A stretch of 64,000 nt of DNA, from the NCBI GenBank assembly GCA_016707525.1, contig JADJHP010000004.1, forward strand, positions 124,001 to 188,000, written 5' to 3'. Shown piece by piece: positions 35,290-42,773 of this stretch. The first letter of the stretch is position 1. Each line of letters starts with the position of its first letter. Both the position numbers and the translations under genes were made by a program. This stretch comes from Ignavibacteriota bacterium (lineage in GTDB: Bacteria > Bacteroidota > Ignavibacteria > UBA10030 > UBA6906). The notes below the pieces were generated by a model, which worked only from the letters and a program-made list of their open reading frames with translations, made no database searches and had not been told where the DNA came from.

Positions 35290-36182
35290 TGGCACCGAAG
35301 CGATCCGGGGGCGAGCGCAACATGCTCGAGGTCCAGGGCAAGGTCAAGCGTCAGATCGAGATCCTTGGCCTGGCGGTGGATAACACGGACCGTTTGCGTG
35401 ACGTCGATCTCGCTGCGAAATTCGACCGGGATGTTCCAACGATCAAACGGGACATGCAGGACCTGCGGTCGATCGGGATCGCTGTCCATTCGCGGCGCAC
35501 GGCAGGGATCTGCCTCGACCAGCCGATCCCTTCGAAACTCCTGAAGGAAGTGATCCTGCAGTATCTTGGCATTTGCGCCTCGACCCACGCTGTGGACAAG
35601 GCCACATCGCTCCTGGTGAAGAAGTACAAGGAGAAGGCGCTCAGCAGGATCGTCACCCTGCAGCGCTGCATCGAATCGAGATCCATCGCACGGATCACCT
35701 ACGAGAAGGATGCCGACGAGATCGAGCGGGACCGGGAGATCTGCCCGGTCCTGCTCTTCAACAGTGAAGGGTCGTGGCGTGTGCTTGCCATGAACGAAGG
35801 GAAGACGAAGCAATTCCATATCATCAAGATGCTGGACGTGGCGGCAACGGACCGGAAATTCAAGCCGCCGACCCAGGAGCAGATCGATGCGTTGTTTCAG
35901 CACTCGTTCCGGAGTTGGATCGGGACCGAGAACCATATCGTTCGCCTCGCATTGAACGCCACGTGGGCGGAGCGGGTGAAGCCCCAGCAGATGATGGAAT
36001 CGCAGGTGATCACGGAAGGGAAAGACGGTTCCATCGTGCTGGAAACCACCGTGAACTCCCTGGATGAGGTAGCCAGCTGGGTGGTGAGCCGGGGGGCTGG
36101 CGTGACGGTCCTGGAGCCCCCTGCCCTGAAAGAGAAGGTGCTCGCCCTGGCCCGGGGAGCGCTCGCCAATTATGGCAGGTGA
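35289..36182 (+). CDS. WYL-domain transcriptional regulator
   Basis: 297 residues. An N-terminal winged helix (LAAKFDRDVPTIKRDMQDLRSIGIAVH) is followed by a WYL domain (SIARITYEKDADEIERDREICPVLL, then WRVLAMNEGKTKQFHI) and a C-terminal WCX-like extension (VRLALNATWAERVKPQQM). WYL proteins sense small ligands, nucleotides or DNA ends and usually regulate nearby genes; the partner here could be the esterase, whose stop overlaps this ATG. No defence or CRISPR genes are close. Confidence 0.87.
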   Translation: MAPKRSGGERNMLEVQGKVKRQIEILGLAVDNTDRLRDVDLAAKFDRDVPTIKRDMQDLRSIGIAVHSRRTAGICLDQPIPSKLLKEVILQYLGICASTHAVDKATSLLVKKYKEKALSRIVTLQRCIESRSIARITYEKDADEIERDREICPVLLFNSEGSWRVLAMNEGKTKQFHIIKMLDVAATDRKFKPPTQEQIDALFQHSFRSWIGTENHIVRLALNATWAERVKPQQMMESQVITEGKDGSIVLETTVNSLDEVASWVVSRGAGVTVLEPPALKEKVLALARGALANYGR

Positions 36183-36197
36183 TCACCATTTTCCCCT

Positions 36198-36226
36198 TGC
36201 AATTTGTGCGTAATCTGCTTTCATTG
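36198..36226 (+). promoter_or_regulatory. Putative promoter of the phe/tyr operon
   Basis: TTGCAA (36198-36203), 17-nt spacer, TTCATT (36221-36226). The -10 is poor, matching the consensus at only three positions. The geometry repeats that of the thr promoter: the ATG of the leader peptide lies 7 nt after the -10. Confidence 0.4.
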
Positions 36227-36232
36227 AAAATA

Positions 36233-36304
36233 TGCAGAACAACGAGTACACCGGCTTCGGGTTTTATTATTTTTATCTCACGAGACCCTCGTGCCGGGAC
36301 TGAT
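36233..36304 (+). CDS. pheL: Phe/Tyr-rich leader peptide of the aromatic operon
   Basis: A 23-codon frame, ATG 36233 to TGA 36302, with seven aromatic residues. Five stand in a row, Phe-Tyr-Tyr-Phe-Tyr, at 36263-36277. It lies directly before an intrinsic terminator and the pheA-aminotransferase-tyrA-aroG/CM genes, as expected for attenuation by charged tRNA(Phe) and tRNA(Tyr). No Shine-Dalgarno is evident before the ATG. The mix of Phe and Tyr codons fits an operon that makes both amino acids. Confidence 0.85.
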
Positions 36305-36360
36305 GCGCTCATAACGCCAACGCAAAACAGCCGATCCCGACACGCCAGTCGGGATTTTTC
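36280..36360 (+). promoter_or_regulatory. Phe/Tyr attenuator: pause hairpin, antiterminator and terminator
   Basis: Pause hairpin: CACGAG (36280-36285) with CTCGTG (36289-36294), six perfect pairs starting 3 nt after the aromatic codon run. Antiterminator: CGTGCCGGGA (36291-36300) with TCCCGACACG (36336-36345), nine pairs and one C-A mismatch. Terminator: ATCCCGAC (36335-36342) with GTCGGGAT (36349-36356), then T to 36360. A ribosome stalled at 36263-36277 would melt the pause hairpin and release CGTGCCGGGA to form the antiterminator. Without stalling the terminator forms. The T-run ends 5 nt before the pheA ATG. Confidence 0.82.
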
Positions 36361-36365
36361 ATTAT

Positions 36366-37211
36366 ATGGATACTGACCAACTTACTGTTGCCATCCAGGG
36401 TGTCGCCGGATCGTTCCACGACGAAGCGGCCGCGCAATACTTTGAGGCACCCGTCACGCCCATCCCGTGCGAGACCTTCCGTGACCTGTTCCAGGTCATG
36501 AAAAAACGGAAGGCTCACTATGCCGTGATGGCCATCGAGAACACCGTGGCCGGGACGATACTCCCGAACTACGCCATGATGCGGACATCCACCCTGGCGA
36601 TCGTCGGGGAGACGTATCTGGCGATCCGCCAGAACCTGATGGCGCTTCCCGGACAGAAGGTCGAGGACATCCGGGAGGTGCATTCGCATCCCATGGCCAT
36701 CCAGCAGTGCCATGCCTACTTCGAGAAGCATCCGGATATCCGCCTCGTCGAGACGTCGGATACCGCGGCGAGTGCCGCGTGGATCGCGGAGCACAAGAAG
36801 AAGGGGTTCGGGGCGATCGCCGCGAAGCGCGCGGCCACCATGTACGGCCTCCATATCCTGGCACCGGGTATCGAGACCGACAAGCGCAACTTCACCCGCT
36901 TTCTCGTCCTGACGGACCGTTCGAATCTGGGCGATCACACCGTGGCACCGGATAAGGCGTCCGTGGCATTCCATGTGACCCACCGCCGGGGGAGCCTGGC
37001 CACCGTGCTGACGATCCTGGCCGGACATGGCTGCAACCTCACGAAGATCCAGTCCTTGCCCGTCCTCGGCAAGGAATGGGAATACTTCATGCACATCGAT
37101 CTGGAGTTCGAGAAGAAGAACCAGCTCGACGAAGCGCTCGATACCATCACACCGCATGTGCACGAACTGCACGTGCTCGGCATGTATCCACGCGGAAAGA
37201 AGAACGTATGA
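36366..37211 (+). CDS. pheA: Prephenate dehydratase with ACT domain
   Basis: 281 residues. The dehydratase part begins AIQGVAGSFHDEAAAQYF and contains VMAIENTVAGTILPNY and the catalytic NFTRFLVL. The C-terminal ACT domain (VTHRRGSLATVLTILAGHGCNLTKIQSLPV) is the usual Phe-binding feedback site. It turns prephenate into phenylpyruvate. No chorismate mutase domain is attached; that activity is in the last gene of the operon. The ATG follows the terminator T-run with no clear Shine-Dalgarno. The end overlaps the aminotransferase start by ATGA. Confidence 0.95.
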   Translation: MDTDQLTVAIQGVAGSFHDEAAAQYFEAPVTPIPCETFRDLFQVMKKRKAHYAVMAIENTVAGTILPNYAMMRTSTLAIVGETYLAIRQNLMALPGQKVEDIREVHSHPMAIQQCHAYFEKHPDIRLVETSDTAASAAWIAEHKKKGFGAIAAKRAATMYGLHILAPGIETDKRNFTRFLVLTDRSNLGDHTVAPDKASVAFHVTHRRGSLATVLTILAGHGCNLTKIQSLPVLGKEWEYFMHIDLEFEKKNQLDEALDTITPHVHELHVLGMYPRGKKNV

Positions 37212-38395
37212 TCGTCCCGGCCGCAGACAGGCTCCGTACCGTCGAAGAATACTACTTCTCATCGAAGCTCCAGCAGATCCGCCAGATGGTTGCGGGCGGA
37301 ACCCCGGTGATCAACCTGGGCATCGGTGACCCCGACCTGCCGCCGTCCGCGGCAACGATCGAACGGCTGGCGGCATCGGCACGCGACCCGAAGAAGCACG
37401 GCTATCAGTCGTACAAGGGGCTTCCCGATCTCCGGAAGGCCATCGCCGGGTACATCGGGTCGTCCAGCGGCGTCACGCTCGATCCGGACACGGAGATCAT
37501 TCCCCTCCCCGGCTCCAAACAGGGCATGATCTACGTCGCCCTCGCGTTTCTGAATCCCGGCGATCGTGCTCTGGTGAGTGAACTCTCCTACCCCACCTAT
37601 ACATCCGTGTCACGCCTCGCAGGCGGGACTATCGCGGTGTATCCACTCGATGCCGATGATCACTGGGCACCGCGGTGGACCGCGATGGAGAAAATGGACA
37701 CGACGGGCGTGAAGCTCCTCTGGGCGAATTACCCGCACATGCCGACCGGGGCGACGGCTTCGCGGGCGACGCTCCAGCGGCTGGTGGATTTCGCGCGCGA
37801 TCGTCACATCCTGATCGTCCATGATAATCCCTATGCCATGCTCGGCACCACGTTGCATCCCCTCAGTATCCTTTCCTGCGAGGGGGCAAAGGACGTTGCG
37901 ATCGAATTCGGATCGATGAGTAAATCGCACAACATGGCCGGCTGGCGTATCGGATGGATCACCGGGCGCAAGGACTATATCGACACTATCCTGCGCGTGG
38001 GCAGCAATGTGGAATCCGGCATGTTCCTGCCGGCACAGGAAGCGGCGATCGAGGCGCTCCACGCCGCACCGGCATGGTATGAAGCACTCCAGAAAGAGTA
38101 TGCGGAGCGCAGGGCGCTCGGGACCGCCATCCTCACGCAACTCGGCTGCACGGTGGCAGGAGATCAGGCGGGGATGTTCGTGTGGGCACGCACACCCGAC
38201 GGCGCCCCGGAAGCGAAAGCGTTCAGCGATGCGATCCTCCAGTCGGTCCATGTCTTCATCGCCCCCGGAAGCATCTTCGGAACAGCAGGCGAGCGGTATC
38301 TTCGCCTCTCGCTCTGCAGCCCGCCGGCTGTACTGCAGAACGCACTCAGCGCCGTGCGCTCCTTCACCATGCCGCCCGCCGGGAGCGCATCATGA
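37208..38395 (+). CDS. Class I/II PLP aminotransferase (aromatic amino acid type by context)
   Basis: 395 residues, fold type I. INLGIGDPDLPP and YQSYKGLPDLRKAIAGY are the substrate-binding N-terminal blocks, the PLP Lys is in SMSKSHNMAGWRIGW and the C-terminal Arg in RYLRLSLCS. The family includes LL-diaminopimelate and aromatic aminotransferases. Its place between pheA and tyrA, with overlaps of four bases on both sides, argues that it aminates phenylpyruvate and 4-hydroxyphenylpyruvate. Unusually, WANYPHMPTGA replaces the common NPxNPTG. Confidence 0.9.
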   Translation: MIVPAADRLRTVEEYYFSSKLQQIRQMVAGGTPVINLGIGDPDLPPSAATIERLAASARDPKKHGYQSYKGLPDLRKAIAGYIGSSSGVTLDPDTEIIPLPGSKQGMIYVALAFLNPGDRALVSELSYPTYTSVSRLAGGTIAVYPLDADDHWAPRWTAMEKMDTTGVKLLWANYPHMPTGATASRATLQRLVDFARDRHILIVHDNPYAMLGTTLHPLSILSCEGAKDVAIEFGSMSKSHNMAGWRIGWITGRKDYIDTILRVGSNVESGMFLPAQEAAIEALHAAPAWYEALQKEYAERRALGTAILTQLGCTVAGDQAGMFVWARTPDGAPEAKAFSDAILQSVHVFIAPGSIFGTAGERYLRLSLCSPPAVLQNALSAVRSFTMPPAGSAS

Positions 38396-39264
38396 CGACG
38401 ACCATCATTGGCGTTGGCCTTATTGGCGGGTCCATCGCTCTTGAAGTGCGCCATGCAGGGATGGCGGACCGGATCCTCGGGGTCGACAACAACCCGGAGC
38501 ATGCCGCACAAGCGGTTGCGCTGGGCCTGGTGGATGAATGTCTCCCTCTCGACGAAGCCGTCACACGATCGGAGATGGTCATCGTGGCGACGCCTGTCGG
38601 TACTGCCGTCGGGCTCCTTCCGCACATCCTGGACATTGTCCCGGATTCCTCTGCCGTGACCGACGTCGGTTCGACCAAGGTGATGATCTGTGACGCCATC
38701 CGGGAACATCCCCGGCGGTCGCGCTTCGTGGCCTCCCATCCGCTCGCCGGTACCGAGAACAGCGGCCCGTCCGCAGCGTTCCGCGGCCTCTTCCGGGACA
38801 AACTCGGTATCCTGTGTGAACTCGGCATGAGCGCCCCGGATGCCACCGAGCGTATCCGTGCCCTGTACGGAGCACTCGGCATGCGCCTCTTGTTCATGGA
38901 GGCCGACGAGCACGACCGCCACGCGGCGTATGTGTCGCACATCTCGCACATCACATCCTTCGTCCTGGCGACGACCGTTCTGGAGATCGAAAAAAGCACC
39001 GCAACGATCTTCGATCTCGCCAGCACCGGTTTCGAATCCACGGTCCGCCTCGCGAAGAGCTCTCCGGCGATGTGGACGCCGATCTTCATCCAGAACTCCC
39101 GCTTCGTGTGCGAAGCACTCGATGCGTACATCAAGAATATCACCGCATTCCGTGACATGGTCGCCGCGGGCGAACGCGAGGACCTGACACGGACCATGGA
39201 GGGCGCGAACGAGATCCGCCGCGTCCTTGCGGGCATCAGTGGCAAACAACAACCGGCGAAGTGA
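38392..39264 (+). CDS. tyrA: Prephenate dehydrogenase
   Basis: 290 residues. N-terminal NAD-binding IIGVGLIGGSIALEV, then VIVATPVG, TDVGSTKV, the catalytic His in ASHPLAGTENSG and the helical C-terminal dimerisation half (HAAYVSHISHITSFVLA). It makes 4-hydroxyphenylpyruvate for tyrosine. No ACT or chorismate mutase domain is attached. ATG 38392 overlaps the aminotransferase stop by ATGA, so the longer frame from 38182 is rejected. Confidence 0.95.
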   Translation: MTTTIIGVGLIGGSIALEVRHAGMADRILGVDNNPEHAAQAVALGLVDECLPLDEAVTRSEMVIVATPVGTAVGLLPHILDIVPDSSAVTDVGSTKVMICDAIREHPRRSRFVASHPLAGTENSGPSAAFRGLFRDKLGILCELGMSAPDATERIRALYGALGMRLLFMEADEHDRHAAYVSHISHITSFVLATTVLEIEKSTATIFDLASTGFESTVRLAKSSPAMWTPIFIQNSRFVCEALDAYIKNITAFRDMVAAGEREDLTRTMEGANEIRRVLAGISGKQQPAK

Positions 39265-39297
39265 CGCCCGGTTTCACCATCTGGAAGGAGTCCACAC

Positions 39298-40404
39298 ATG
39301 GATACAGTGTTATCGTTCGAAAAGCAGCGCGTGATCGGGATGGATGTTCCCCGTCCCATCATCATCTCGGGCCCCTGCAGCGCCGAGAGCGAGACCCAGG
39401 TCATGGCCACGGCGAAGGAGCTGAAGAAGCTCGGCACCGTCCATGCGCTCCGCGCCGGTGTCTGGAAGCCGCGTACACGCCCTAATGCCTTTGAAGGCAT
39501 CGGCAGCGTCGCGCTTTCCTGGATCAAGGCCGCGGGCAAGGAGACAGGGCTTCCGACGGCCGTCGAGGTCGCGAACGCAAAGCATACCGAGGATGCCATG
39601 AAGGCCGGGATCGACATCCTGTGGATCGGAGCGCGCTCCAGCGCCAACCCCTTCGCCGTGCAGGAGATCGCCGATGCCCTCCGCGGCACCGACACCCCCA
39701 TCCTCGTGAAGAACCCGATCAACCCTGATCTCGAACTCTGGATCGGCGCCCTGGAACGCATCAACAAAGCCGGGATCACGAAACTGGGCGCCATCCATCG
39801 GGGGTTCTCGACCTTCGAACGGACGAACTACCGGAACAAGCCGAACTGGGAGATCCCGATCGAACTGAAGCGGCGCATCCCCGGACTGCCGATCATCTGC
39901 GATCCGAGCCATATCTGCGGCCGCACGGAGACCCTGCTTGCCGTGTCGCAGACCGCCATGGACCTGAACTTCGACGGCCTGATGGTCGAGGCGCATATCA
40001 ATCCGAAGGAAGCACTGAGCGATGCCAAACAGCAGCTCACGCCGGCACAGATGGGGGAACTGATCGCCCATCTGGTCTTCAGGCATGAGAAGATCGACGA
40101 CGTGCTGACGAGGACGAAGCTGGAGGAATTGCGCGAGCAGATCGACAAGATCGACCACGAGGTACTCACCATCATGGCCGAGCGCATGAACATCGCGGAA
40201 CAGATCGGTCAGTACAAGAAACAGAACAACATCACCATCCTGCAGTCGAACCGTTGGGATGAGATCGTGCGGACGCGTCTTGAGGAAGGAAAGGCGAAGC
40301 ATCTGACGGACGATTTCGTGAAGAAGCTCTTCGAGATCATCCACCAGGAATCGATCGAACACCAGTCGCACGTGATGAACGAGGAACAACCCTCACAGAA
40401 CTGA
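39298..40404 (+). CDS. Bifunctional DAHP synthase / chorismate mutase (type II)
   Basis: 368 residues. Residues 1-260 are a KDPG-like class I DAHP synthase: ISGPCSAESETQ, RAGVWKPRTRPNAFEG, WIGARSSANPF, CDPSHICGR and LMVEAHINP. Residues ~275-360 are an AroQ chorismate mutase (LEELREQIDKIDHEVLTIMAERMNIAEQIG). The order synthase-mutase is the one common in Bacteroidota. It provides both the first step of the shikimate pathway and the chorismate to prephenate step missing from pheA and tyrA here. GGAAGGAG precedes the ATG. It is the last gene of the operon and converges on ackA. Confidence 0.95.
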   Translation: MDTVLSFEKQRVIGMDVPRPIIISGPCSAESETQVMATAKELKKLGTVHALRAGVWKPRTRPNAFEGIGSVALSWIKAAGKETGLPTAVEVANAKHTEDAMKAGIDILWIGARSSANPFAVQEIADALRGTDTPILVKNPINPDLELWIGALERINKAGITKLGAIHRGFSTFERTNYRNKPNWEIPIELKRRIPGLPIICDPSHICGRTETLLAVSQTAMDLNFDGLMVEAHINPKEALSDAKQQLTPAQMGELIAHLVFRHEKIDDVLTRTKLEELREQIDKIDHEVLTIMAERMNIAEQIGQYKKQNNITILQSNRWDEIVRTRLEEGKAKHLTDDFVKKLFEIIHQESIEHQSHVMNEEQPSQN

Positions 40405-40441
40405 GGGCCGGCATTGCGACAGGGACGGGAGGCTGTCCGCG

Positions 40442-41629
40442 TCAGGACCCGATGACGCGGACGGTCTCGCGCGCCACCACGATCTCTTCATCCGTGACGA
40501 GCACCAGCCCGGCGACGGCCGAATCCGGCGTCGTGACCACCGTCGCGTGCGCGGCGTTCTTCGCCTCATCCACCTTCACCCCCAGGAACGCGAGGGAGGC
40601 CATCACCTCGCTGCGGAGTGCGGCATCCTTCTGGCCGATCCCGCCGGTGAAGACCAGGGCATCCAGCCCGCCCAGCAGGACGAGGAACTCTCCCACATAC
40701 CGTTTGATGTCGTAGATGAAGCGTTGACGCGCAAGCAGTGCACGCGCATCGCCTCGGGCGATCGCGGCGTTGATCTCACGCATATCCGCCGAGATCCCCG
40801 AGAGACCTGCCAGGCCGCCCTTCTTCGAACACTCTTCCAGCGCCTTCTCCAGCGTGATCCCCTTCTTCTTCATGATATACGGGAGCGCGAAGGGGTCCAT
40901 ATCGCCGACCCGGGTCCCTTGCAGGAGGCCCGACTGCGGCGAGAAACCCATGGAGGTATCGAGGGAAGCTCCGTTCCGGATGGCGCAGAGGGACGACGAT
41001 CCCCCGAGATGGCAGGAGATGATCCGGTGATTCGCCGGATCGAGCGAGAGCTGGCGGACCGTTTCCGTCGCAATGAACTTGTGTGATGCTCCGTGGTAGC
41101 CATATTTCCGGACACCATGGTCGGCGTACCAGTCGTACGGCGCGCCATAGACCCGTGCATACTCCGGGATGGTCGTATGGAACCCCGGTTCGAACACGCC
41201 GACGAGCGGCGTACGCGGCAGGAGTTCGCGGAACATACGGATGGCTATCAGGTACGGAGGGTTGTGTGCTGGCGCGAGGTCGCGGTAGGCTTCCATCGCC
41301 TCGAGCACATCGTCTGCAAGCAGGACCGAACCGTTCTTCTCGCCTGCCTGGACCGCCTTGAACCCCACGCCATCGATCTGTTCCAGGGAGGCAAGCAGGC
41401 CGTGGGCGGGGTTCTGGAGGAAGGCCAGCGCATGCTGGACGGCTTCGCGGTGAGACGGTACCGGCATGACCTCGTTGAAGACCTGCCGGTCGCCGACCCA
41501 ATACGTGACGATCGCGTCGTTCGTGCCGACGCGTTCCGTATAGCCCCGGGCGCGTTGCGCCTCGCCGGGCATGTCCAGCAGCTGGAACTTGAAGCTGCTG
41601 GACCCGATGTTGCAGACGATGATCTGCAT
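40442..41629 (-). CDS. ackA: Acetate kinase family enzyme of the microcompartment locus
   Basis: 395 residues. NIGSSSFKFQLLD, EPGFHTTIPEYARVYGAP, YGYHGASHKFI, ISCHLGGSSSLCAI, DTSMGFSPQSGLLQGTRVGDMDP and VFTGGIGQKDA are the ASKHA/acetate kinase pattern. It makes ATP from an acyl phosphate. As the last gene of the microcompartment set, starting 1 nt after the aldolase stop, it probably uses the acyl phosphate made by PduL (acetyl-, propionyl- or lactyl-phosphate). GSSSFK in place of the usual GSSSLKY, and GLLQGTRVGDMDP in place of GLxMGTRSGDxDP, mark a divergent branch, so the substrate may not be acetate. It lacks the terminal helix seen on three other enzymes of the locus and may be cytosolic. 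Confidence 0.92.
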   Translation of the reverse strand: MQIIVCNIGSSSFKFQLLDMPGEAQRARGYTERVGTNDAIVTYWVGDRQVFNEVMPVPSHREAVQHALAFLQNPAHGLLASLEQIDGVGFKAVQAGEKNGSVLLADDVLEAMEAYRDLAPAHNPPYLIAIRMFRELLPRTPLVGVFEPGFHTTIPEYARVYGAPYDWYADHGVRKYGYHGASHKFIATETVRQLSLDPANHRIISCHLGGSSSLCAIRNGASLDTSMGFSPQSGLLQGTRVGDMDPFALPYIMKKKGITLEKALEECSKKGGLAGLSGISADMREINAAIARGDARALLARQRFIYDIKRYVGEFLVLLGGLDALVFTGGIGQKDAALRSEVMASLAFLGVKVDEAKNAAHATVVTTPDSAVAGLVLVTDEEIVVARETVRVIGS

Positions 41630-41630
41630 C

Positions 41631-42413
41631 TTACTGCTGAAGCTTCTTCATGACCGCGTCGGTGATACTGCGCACCAGCGCCTCGGTATCCATGTCGCCC
41701 GCCGACTGTTCAGGAGCCGGCACCGCGCAGGTCGTAGGATCCAATTCGCACGTAGCACAGCCGACCGTGGTCCTGATGCCGAACTTCGGCCGCAGATCGG
41801 TCAGTTTCTGCACCTGCTCACGGTTCAGCACGTTCATGTGTCCGAGCTGCTGCGCCACGAATGCGATATGGGCGAAATGCTCCAGCGTCTCCATCTTGTG
41901 GTAGGCGTTGAAGATATCCTTCCCGATCGTGAGCGCGCCATGATTGGCGAGCAGGAACGCATCGTATTTGTCCAGGACCTTCAGCACGGGACGGAAGAAT
42001 TCTTCCGTCCCGGGGGTCCCGTATTCGACGACAGGGATGCCGCCGAGAGCGATGATCACTTCCGGCAGGATGCATTTGTCGAGGGGGATGCCGGCCACCG
42101 CGAACCCGGTGGCGTACGCCGGGTGTGCATGGCACACGCTGTTGATATCCGGACGGTTCTTATACACGGCAAGGTGCATGAAGACCTCGGAGGACGGTTT
42201 CTTCGTCCCCTGCACCACTTTCCCGTCGAGGTCCACGACGCACATATCCTCGGGGCTCATGAAGCCCTTGCTGACGCCGGTCGGCGTGATCACCACACGC
42301 TTGTCATCCAACCGCGCGCTGATATTGCCGTCGTTCGAGGCCACGTAGCCGCGCGCATAGACGCGGCGGCCCACTTCCACGAGGTCCCGTTTGATGGAGA
42401 TCAGGTTGTTCAC
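41631..42413 (-). CDS. Class II aldolase (fuculose/rhamnulose-phosphate aldolase type) of the microcompartment
   Basis: 260 residues from a GTG at 42413, with AAGGA about 9 nt upstream. Zinc ligands are visible in HAHPAYATG and LANHGAL; ASNDGNISARL and ITPTGVSKG bind the phosphate. The family cleaves L-fuculose-1-phosphate or L-rhamnulose-1-phosphate to DHAP and L-lactaldehyde. After the enzyme core comes a tail with Cys residues (CATCELDPTTC), a Pro-rich linker and a terminal amphipathic helix (ALVRSITDAVMKKLQQ) that looks like an encapsulation peptide. It lies between the shell protein gene and ackA. Confidence 0.9.
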   Translation of the reverse strand: MNNLISIKRDLVEVGRRVYARGYVASNDGNISARLDDKRVVITPTGVSKGFMSPEDMCVVDLDGKVVQGTKKPSSEVFMHLAVYKNRPDINSVCHAHPAYATGFAVAGIPLDKCILPEVIIALGGIPVVEYGTPGTEEFFRPVLKVLDKYDAFLLANHGALTIGKDIFNAYHKMETLEHFAHIAFVAQQLGHMNVLNREQVQKLTDLRPKFGIRTTVGCATCELDPTTCAVPAPEQSAGDMDTEALVRSITDAVMKKLQQ

Positions 42414-42427
42414 CCGGGTGTTCCTTC

Positions 42428-42712
42428 TTATTTGTCAGACCGCGTGGGGAGGATGGATTCGATGTCGTCGTGCGGGCGCGGGATCACATGGGAGCTCACG
42501 AGCTCGCCCACGCGCTGGGCTGCCGCTGCACCCGCATCCGTTGCCGCCTTGCATGCCGCGACATCACCGCGCACGAACACGGTCACCAGACCGCCGCCGA
42601 CGAGGACCTTTCCCACCATCTGCACACGTGCCGCCTTCACCATCGCATCTGCTGCTTCGATGGCGCCGACCATACCGCGGGTCTCGATCATACCAAGTGC
42701 TTCCATTGCCAT
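42428..42712 (-). CDS. BMC-domain hexameric shell protein
   Basis: 94 residues, the size of a single-domain BMC-H protein. MEALGMIETRGMVGAIEAADAM, KVLVGGGLVTVFVRGDVAACKAATDAG and the C-terminal SSHVIPRPHDDIES are classic Pfam00936 features. Six copies form a hexagonal tile of the shell facet, with a central pore. AAAGGAG lies upstream of the ATG, which gives strong translation as needed for a major shell protein. It is the only BMC-H gene in the window and no BMC-T gene is present. Confidence 0.96.
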   Translation of the reverse strand: MAMEALGMIETRGMVGAIEAADAMVKAARVQMVGKVLVGGGLVTVFVRGDVAACKAATDAGAAAAQRVGELVSSHVIPRPHDDIESILPTRSDK

Positions 42713-42773
42713 TGTCCTGCTCCTTTAGATAGTGCGTTGTGAACGTTTCAGTATGAGTGATCGTTGTTTCTGC

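Noticed and set aside
35289..36182. WYL regulator as a sign of a defence island
   Set aside because: No nuclease, helicase, Cas or toxin genes are adjacent. The coupling is to an esterase.
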